DNA of 11,913 bases from the NCBI GenBank assembly GCA_027023145.1, contig JALVWV010000136.1, positions 1-11,913 of the forward strand, read 5' to 3'. Source of the stretch: Campylobacteraceae bacterium. Lineage in GTDB: Bacteria > Campylobacterota > Campylobacteria > Campylobacterales > Sulfurovaceae. The notes beneath the pieces are model-generated. The model saw nothing but the letters and a program-made list of their open reading frames with translations, did no database searches and was not told the DNA's origin. How positions within the stretch are numbered: the first letter of the stretch is position 1; each line of letters begins with the position of its first letter. The translations under genes were made by a program, and so were the position numbers. Positions 7,236-11,913 of this stretch are shown here, in pieces.

Positions 7236-9222
7236 AGCCGACCCCTTGTCGTTCATTTTTCTCTTTGTAATTTTCCGGGAGATCGAAGGGCATCAGAGCG
7301 TCCTGGATCTCAAAGCGATCGGCACCCTTGGCCTCGAGTTCTTCGCGGATACGATCCACCTCTTCCTGGCGCTTGGCTGAGAGGGGGTTGTCGATGGTCA
7401 TCCCTTTGCGTCCGTAACCACGGAATGCCGGGGGGATCTCCATTTTCATGATGTCCAGCTCTTCGTAGAAGACCTCCGGCAGGGTAGCTTCGGGGTCGGT
7501 CCATCGTACGAGGGTACGTTTGAGCCAGTTGGCATCGTCCCGCTTGAGGTAGTCTTCGCGGTAATGCGCACCGCGTGATTCGGTACGCAACAGCGCCGAG
7601 TAGGCGATGGAGATGGCGATCTTGAGCATTTTAGGCAAACGGTACGCTTCGACTAGCTCCGGGTTGGAGGCGTGGGTGACGTAGCGGATGCCTACTTTGC
7701 GGCTGCGTTTGAGCAACTCCTGCAACTCATCGACCGCTTCTTGGAGCTCTTCTCCGTTGCGGAAGATACCAACTTTGTCGTCCATGATCTCCTGCATACG
7801 ACGTTTGATATCGAAGATGCTGTCATCGTTGAGGGGGCGGGACATGATTTCGCGGATATTTTGCTCCTCTTTTTCGACAAACGCTTCGATGGTCGCTGTA
7901 TCGATGTCAATCTCATTTTCGAGGCAATAATCAGCCATGTAATTGCCTACAATCATTCCAGATACAACCGTCTCGGCTACTGAGTTTCCTCCCAGCCGAT
8001 TGAATCCATGTAGATCCCAGCATGCTGCCTCCCCGCAGGAGAAGAGACCGGAGAGATCGGGAGATTCGCCGGTGGGTTTGGTGCGGATGCCCCCCATGCT
8101 ATAGTGCTGCGCTGGACGGACGGGCATCCACCCTTTGGGTCCTTCGTCGGCGGGGTCGATGCCGTTGAAGGTCATGGAGATCTCCTGGACATCCCGGAGG
8201 TTTTTCTCGATGTGTTCCCGTCCGAGGATGGAGATATCAAGCCAGAGGTGATCACCGAAGATCGACTTGACCCCTTTGCCTTTGCGGATGTGCTCCATCA
8301 TGCGGCGGCTGACGACGTCGCGGGAGGCGAGGTCTTTTTTCTCCGGCTCGTAGTCGGGCATGAAGCGGTAGCCATCCACATCCCGCAGCACCCCGCCATC
8401 ACCCCGGCACCCTTCAGTCAGGAGGATGCCAGAGGGGACGATGGGGGTGGGGTGGAACTGTACCGCCTCGGGGTTGCCAAGCGTCCCCAGTCCGGTCTCG
8501 AGGACAGCGGCTTGTCCGGTACCTTCGCAGATGACGGCATTGGTGGTGGTGCGGTAGACACGCCCCCAGCCTCCGGTGGCGATGTTGGTCGCTTTGGCGA
8601 TGTACGCTTCGAGCTCTCCATCGATCAGATCCCGCACCACCGCACCGTAGCAGCGGCCGTCCTTGTGGATCAGCGAGAGGAGTTCTTTGCGTTCACGGAT
8701 GTCGACGTCTTCTTTGAGTGCCTGGTTGGCGACCCCGAAGAGCATCGTGTGACCGGTTGCATCAGCTGTGTAGCAGGTGCGCCATTTTTTGGTGCCGCCG
8801 AAGTCCCGGGCGGTGATAAGCCCGTGAGCCTCGTCGGCTTCGGTGATGGTAGTGCGCTCGGTGTTGATGACGACGCTGCGCTCACCCCGTTTGACGCGGG
8901 TCCAGGGAACCCCCCATGCCGCCAGCTCCCGGATCGCTTTGGGGGCGGTGGTGACGAACATCCGGGCGACCTCTTGGTCGCAACCCCAGTCGCTCCCTTT
9001 GACTGTGTCGGCGAAGTGGACATCTTCATTGTCCCCTTTGCCCATAACACTGTTGGCCAAGCTGGCCTGCATCCCCCCTTGAGCCGCAGCGGAGTGGGAG
9101 CGCTTGACGGGAACGAGTGAGAGGACGATGGTGCTCAGACCTTTTTCTTGAGTGGCCACAGCGGTACGTAAGCCAGCTAGACCACCCCCGATGACAAGGG
9201 CATCGCAGTAATGGATTTTCAT
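7228..9222 (-). CDS. frdA: fumarate reductase flavoprotein subunit FrdA
   Basis: 664 residues (Wolinella FrdA 656). The start ATG at 9222 has a strong AGGAGGT six bases upstream and forms ATGA with the frdC stop. The N-terminal FAD fold has IGGGLAGLR (residues 11-19) and RSHSAAAQGG with His43, the covalent FAD attachment site. Substrate and active-site segments are QFHPTPIVPSGILLTEGCRGDGG (His257), SRDVVSRR (Arg301, the likely proton donor), AQHYSMGGIRT (His373) and FNRLGGNS (Arg409). The helical C-terminal domain includes RTESRGAHYREDY. It lacks a Tat signal, so it is the cytoplasmic-facing enzyme rather than the periplasmic methylmenaquinol type. It reduces fumarate to succinate in anaerobic respiration, and in autotrophic relatives the same step serves the reductive TCA cycle. 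Confidence 0.97.
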   Translation of the reverse strand: MKIHYCDALVIGGGLAGLRTAVATQEKGLSTIVLSLVPVKRSHSAAAQGGMQASLANSVMGKGDNEDVHFADTVKGSDWGCDQEVARMFVTTAPKAIRELAAWGVPWTRVKRGERSVVINTERTTITEADEAHGLITARDFGGTKKWRTCYTADATGHTMLFGVANQALKEDVDIRERKELLSLIHKDGRCYGAVVRDLIDGELEAYIAKATNIATGGWGRVYRTTTNAVICEGTGQAAVLETGLGTLGNPEAVQFHPTPIVPSGILLTEGCRGDGGVLRDVDGYRFMPDYEPEKKDLASRDVVSRRMMEHIRKGKGVKSIFGDHLWLDISILGREHIEKNLRDVQEISMTFNGIDPADEGPKGWMPVRPAQHYSMGGIRTKPTGESPDLSGLFSCGEAACWDLHGFNRLGGNSVAETVVSGMIVGNYMADYCLENEIDIDTATIEAFVEKEEQNIREIMSRPLNDDSIFDIKRRMQEIMDDKVGIFRNGEELQEAVDELQELLKRSRKVGIRYVTHASNPELVEAYRLPKMLKIAISIAYSALLRTESRGAHYREDYLKRDDANWLKRTLVRWTDPEATLPEVFYEELDIMKMEIPPAFRGYGRKGMTIDNPLSAKRQEEVDRIREELEAKGADRFEIQDALMPFDLPENYKEKNERQGVGYA
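7242..7247 (-). promoter_or_regulatory. ribosome binding site that fixes the frdB start
   Basis: On the minus strand AAGGGG lies 6 nt before the ATG at 7235 and within the last codons of frdA. It favours this ATG over the one at 7256. Confidence 0.65.
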
Positions 9223-10007
9223 GAGGGCACCTCCTGCGCCGATAGATGGAGTGGGGCGATTATCGCCGTGGGGTGATAGCGTTGACCATAATCATTGCGG
9301 TGTTCCATTCCGATCTTGACATAGGCAGCCAGTGTCAGCAGTCCAAGAGTCAGGAAGAAGGCTGTGACCGCCCATTTGACCTTTTTGAGGCGTTTGCGAG
9401 CCGCTCGGGCGTCGGTACCGTTGCACCAGCCCCATTTCATGCAGAGGCGGTACAAACCGATCGAGCCGTGCAACTCCACGGCAAAGAGCAGCAACAGATA
9501 GAGCGGCCACATGCCGTCACTCCAGACACGATCCGAAGAGGCAAAAGGGCCGATTTTGTCGGCATTGCTCATGAGGATATAGAGATGCACCGACCCAATG
9601 AAAAACATCATGAAGCCAGTAAAAGCCTGCACCATCCAGAGATTCGTATCCTCATGTTTGAGGGCGAAGGCGTGGGTTTTGAGCATTTTGTACTCTTTCC
9701 ATTTATAAGGAAATTTTCGCATGGCCAATCCCGCATGGATGATGAAGATTGCAAACACAAACGTTACGGATAAGGTTACAATGATCGGGTGGGGCTGCGC
9801 AAACAGAAAACTCCCCTCGAACATTTTGGTCACCGTATACATAAAATCTTTGCTGATCAAGATACTGGAGACAAAAAGCATGTGCCCCCACATAAAGAGT
9901 CCCAGGAACAATCCTGAAGCACTCTGCCAACGATCCAGTCGGGCCGGCATACGGCTTTTGGTGCCGTCGACCCGCTTACCCAAGTATCCTTCGATGATAC
10001 TTGCCAT
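9219..10007 (-). CDS. frdC: fumarate reductase dihaem cytochrome b subunit FrdC
   Basis: 262 residues, ATG at 10007 with AAAGGA 6 nt upstream. Five membrane helices are visible at about residues 29-52, 76-98, 122-148, 166-190 and 211-231. The four haem b ligands His42, His91, His141 and His180 stand exactly two positions before their Wolinella counterparts (44, 93, 143, 182). Glu64 and Glu178 match the menaquinol-oxidation Glu66 and the Glu180 of the transmembrane proton (E) pathway, so the dihaem mechanism appears conserved. Conserved segments include SRMPARLDRWQSASGLFLGL and LLFAVELHGSIGLYRL. The subunit anchors FrdAB to the cytoplasmic membrane and takes electrons from menaquinol. The C-terminal tail after the last helix differs from Wolinella. 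First gene of frdCAB, overlapping frdA by 4 nt. Confidence 0.96.
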   Translation of the reverse strand: MASIIEGYLGKRVDGTKSRMPARLDRWQSASGLFLGLFMWGHMLFVSSILISKDFMYTVTKMFEGSFLFAQPHPIIVTLSVTFVFAIFIIHAGLAMRKFPYKWKEYKMLKTHAFALKHEDTNLWMVQAFTGFMMFFIGSVHLYILMSNADKIGPFASSDRVWSDGMWPLYLLLLFAVELHGSIGLYRLCMKWGWCNGTDARAARKRLKKVKWAVTAFFLTLGLLTLAAYVKIGMEHRNDYGQRYHPTAIIAPLHLSAQEVPS

Positions 10008-10023
10008 GACAAGTCCTTTGTGT

Positions 10024-10043
10024 CGGGGATCAACAAATCCCCG
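10024..10043 (-). promoter_or_regulatory. hairpin in the frdC leader
   Basis: CGGGGAT (10024-10030) pairs perfectly with ATCCCCG (10037-10043) around a 6-nt loop, 16 nt before the frdC ATG and next to its ribosome site. It could act on mRNA stability or translation of frdCAB. Read on the plus strand it is followed by GTTTTATC and resembles a weak terminator, but no plus-strand gene precedes it. Confidence 0.45.
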
Positions 10044-10049
10044 TTTTAT

Positions 10050-10076
10050 CGTATGTCAAACCGCGTTTGGCATGCG
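10050..10076. promoter_or_regulatory. 27-bp imperfect palindrome upstream of frdC, candidate operator
   Basis: The core CAAAC-CGC-GTTTG (10057-10069) is extended by a matching ATG/CAT pair (10053-10055 with 10071-10073) and a CG/CG pair beyond it; ten of twelve arm positions match. A consensus -35 hexamer TTGACA (minus strand, 10059-10054) lies in one arm, but no good -10 follows at 16-18 nt. A dyad of this size in a promoter region suggests a dimeric regulator. I do not recognise the motif and it does not fit the FNR consensus. Confidence 0.4.
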
Positions 10077-10130
10077 GGAAGTTTACTCCTATTTCTCTTG
10101 CCGGATTCTTAAATAATTTGGTAAATACCT

Positions 10131-10151
10131 AAAAAAACGAAATATTTTTTT
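10131..10151 (-). terminator. weak A/T hairpin at the end of the sensor kinase gene
   Basis: Seven A (10131-10137) can pair with seven T (10145-10151) around a 7-nt loop, overlapping the kinase stop codon. On the minus strand it ends in a T-run, but the stem has no G-C pair. It may give partial termination, leaving read-through into frdCAB possible. Confidence 0.22.
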
Positions 10152-11913
10152 ATAGATCAGTTTTTTCTGCTTCTTGGATCGGTAATACGATCGTAAATAC
10201 TGCGCCGGTGTATTCCCGGTCGTGGTATCGGAACGTTTCATTGGAGGCGGTGAGTTCCCCTTTCATCCCCTCGACGATGATCTGATGAGTCATATAGAGT
10301 CCCAGACCCGTCCCCTGTGTTTGATGTTTGGTCGTGAAGTAGGGGTCAAATATCCTGGGAAGAACCGATTCTGGGATCCCGCCAGCGTTGTCTTGGAAGC
10401 GGATTTGGACCATCTCTTGATCTCTTTGAGCGGAAACATTCAGAACCCTCTCTTCTGGATTATTGGCATTAAAAGCGTCTTTGGCGTTGTTGAAAATATT
10501 GAGAAAGCACTGGATCAGTTCGGTTTCACTGCCGGTTATCTGAAGATGCTCATCGATATCCAACTGAACATCGATGTGATAGGAGGTGATACTCCCTTCG
10601 ACGAGCCTCAGGAACTCATCAAAGGTATGCTTTAGGAAGAAATCGCTCCGTCGACTGCTCCCTTTGATGAAGTTTCGGAAGTCGTCGATTGTCTGGGAGA
10701 GATACTGAGCCTGACGGTTGATGTCATCGCAGTTTCGGAGGAATTCTGCATCGTCGAGCATGCCGAATTGTTTCTGCATCTTCATTCCGGTTGCGATGGT
10801 TGAGATGACACTGAGGGGTTGACGCCACTGGTGGGCAATGTTGCCGATCATCTCTCCCATGGCTGCTAGCTTACTCTGCTGGGCGATGATGGATTCCTGT
10901 TGTTTGAGCTGTGAAATGTCCACGACGCTGACGAGTCGTTCTGTTTTTTTGCGGATCGATTTGCCATGGATGAGTGCTGGGAAGCGGGTGCCGTCTTTGC
11001 GAAGGATGTAGCCTTCGTATGATTTGTCGTATGTTTGATACCAGTGTGCCTGAGCATCGTCGAGCGATTGGGGGGCGACCCAATCGAGGATATTTTGTCC
11101 GATCAGCTCTTCACGGGTGTTTAGATGCAGCATGGTCAGCATGCTCTTATTGACATCGATGCAGATACCATCACGGTGGATGACGATACCTTCTATGGTC
11201 GCATCAAGAAGCTCCTGAGACTCTTTGGCTGAGCGTTTGAGGTGATAATACCAAACAGCTAGAAGAAACAAGAACACCCCTAGCACCGATAGAATCAGAT
11301 AAATAATACGAGGATTGATCCCTTGGGTACCCTCTTTGATCTGGACATTTGTCCAGCGGTTAAAGATCCTTTTTTTCTCTTCGGGCGTCAGTTGAGCCAA
11401 AGCCTTGTCGAGCACAGTGACCAGCCGGGGCATATCGTCCCGGACAGCAATTGCGAGACGATAGCGCATATCGGTGTAGCCGGCGATACGGAGGGTGTCC
11501 ATCTGATAGCGGGAGATAAAATAGGCCGCCACCGGTAAGGTTGCGATCGTATAGTAGGCGTGACCGGAGGCGACTTTTCGGAACGAATCGAGATACGTAT
11601 TGGTCTGAAGAACCGAAATCCCCGGGAAACGTTTTTTCATTTTGCTGATCAGCCCTGAACCACGTTTGCGAGCAAAGACCTTTTCCTTAAGATCATCGAG
11701 ATCTCGGACATAGGGTTCATCCTTGCGCGTGATGATTGCCAGATCGTAGATAAGGTATGGTTGGGTAAAGCGGGCATATTGCTCCCGTTTTTTCGTCTGA
11801 ATAGCTGCGGGGAGGATGTCGCATTTTTTGGCGGCGAGAAATTGCTGGGACTGACTCCAGCTTTGGGTGGGAACATTCTGGAAGGTCACATGCAGCTTAC
11901 GCGCTAAGAGTTT
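10150..11913 (-). CDS. sensor histidine kinase with SBP_bac_3 sensor and PAS domain (N-terminus missing)
   Basis: The frame is open to the window edge and gives 587 residues; the GTG at 11889 is not a convincing start because the binding-protein fold begins upstream. Counting from the edge: a periplasmic SBP_bac_3-like domain (to about 200) with SWSQSQQFLAAKKCDILPA and GSGLISKMKKRFPG; a membrane helix (about 203-221); a PAS domain (about 232-335) with DATIEGIVIHRDGICIDVNKSM and GYILRKDGTRFPA; a HisKA region with IAHQWRQPLS, whose phospho-acceptor His codon is at 10831-10833; and an HATPase domain with N box NIFNNAKDAF, G1 QDNAGGIP and G2 GTGLGLYM. The kinase core is intact, with no receiver attached. 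The sensor family usually binds amino acids or other small solutes; the ligand here is unknown. A response regulator may lie beyond the edge. It runs in the same direction as frdCAB, 142 nt upstream of frdC. Confidence 0.92.
   Translation of the reverse strand, partial: KLLARKLHVTFQNVPTQSWSQSQQFLAAKKCDILPAAIQTKKREQYARFTQPYLIYDLAIITRKDEPYVRDLDDLKEKVFARKRGSGLISKMKKRFPGISVLQTNTYLDSFRKVASGHAYYTIATLPVAAYFISRYQMDTLRIAGYTDMRYRLAIAVRDDMPRLVTVLDKALAQLTPEEKKRIFNRWTNVQIKEGTQGINPRIIYLILSVLGVFLFLLAVWYYHLKRSAKESQELLDATIEGIVIHRDGICIDVNKSMLTMLHLNTREELIGQNILDWVAPQSLDDAQAHWYQTYDKSYEGYILRKDGTRFPALIHGKSIRKKTERLVSVVDISQLKQQESIIAQQSKLAAMGEMIGNIAHQWRQPLSVISTIATGMKMQKQFGMLDDAEFLRNCDDINRQAQYLSQTIDDFRNFIKGSSRRSDFFLKHTFDEFLRLVEGSITSYHIDVQLDIDEHLQITGSETELIQCFLNIFNNAKDAFNANNPEERVLNVSAQRDQEMVQIRFQDNAGGIPESVLPRIFDPYFTTKHQTQGTGLGLYMTHQIIVEGMKGELTASNETFRYHDREYTGAVFTIVLPIQEAEKTDL

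Noticed and set aside
8104..9120. A 338-codon open frame on the plus strand opposite frdA.
   Set aside because: It lies wholly antisense to frdA, whose protein matches its family throughout; the frame is a by-product of GC-rich codon use and its translation resembles no family I know.
7228..9222. The frd genes as succinate dehydrogenase or periplasmic methylmenaquinol:fumarate reductase.
   Set aside because: Gene order C-A-B, the dihaem five-helix FrdC and the lack of a Tat signal on FrdA fit the Wolinella-type quinol:fumarate reductase.
10045..10059. A consensus promoter for frdC built on the TTGACA at 10054-10059.
   Set aside because: No acceptable -10 hexamer occurs 16-18 nt downstream on the minus strand; GATAAA at 10050-10045 is too close to pair with it.
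10045..10059. An FNR-type site in TTGACATACGATAA upstream of frdC.
   Set aside because: Only about six of ten consensus positions match and the second half-site is poor.
10056..10073. A five-codon minus-strand reading frame (MPNAV) upstream of frdC with AGGAG nearby, as a possible leader peptide.
   Set aside because: The AGGAG lies 12 nt before the ATG, the frame is very short, and the bases are better explained by the palindrome they belong to.

Overview
The window looks like chromosomal DNA from a Campylobacterota (epsilonproteobacterial) bacterium. The evidence is an frdCAB operon whose proteins follow the Wolinella succinogenes quinol:fumarate reductase almost residue for residue: a five-helix dihaem cytochrome b with four haem histidines at matching spacing, a flavoprotein with the covalent-FAD histidine at residue 43, and an iron-sulfur subunit with three cysteine clusters. 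By eye the base composition is near or slightly above 50% GC. That is high for this phylum and would fit a GC-richer lineage such as Nitratifractor or Hydrogenimonas, but the genus is inference.

Left half, plus strand (1-6375). A type I Wadjet plasmid-defence operon in the order jetA-jetB-jetC-jetD. jetA is cut by the window edge and only its last 107 codons are visible. jetB, jetC and jetD look intact. JetC keeps the Walker A, ABC signature and Walker B motifs, and JetD keeps the Toprim acidic residues. A zinc-dependent histone-deacetylase-family gene follows directly, its ATG overlapping the jetD stop as ATGA. jetB to the deacetylase form one chain of overlaps (10, 1 and 4 nt), whereas jetA is set apart by 74 nt holding two hairpins. 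JetA (kleisin-like), JetB (KITE-like) and JetC (SMC-like ATPase) are known to build a loop-extruding motor, and JetD is the nuclease that cuts small circular DNA. The deacetylase is not a described Wadjet part.

Right half, minus strand (11913-6459). Reading from the right edge there is a sensor histidine kinase (extracytoplasmic SBP_bac_3-type sensor, one membrane helix, PAS, HisKA, HATPase) that lacks its N-terminus, then a 142-nt gap, then frdC-frdA-frdB with 4-nt and 8-nt overlaps. The gap holds a hairpin in the frdC leader and a 27-bp imperfect palindrome that could be an operator. The fumarate reductase reduces fumarate with menaquinol in anaerobic respiration and can also serve the reductive TCA cycle.

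The two halves converge on an 83-nt spacer (6376-6458) with two hairpins. No tRNA, rRNA, CRISPR array, insertion sequence or integrase was seen, and no gene-free stretch exceeds 300 nt. The most promising novelty is the deacetylase coupled to Wadjet.
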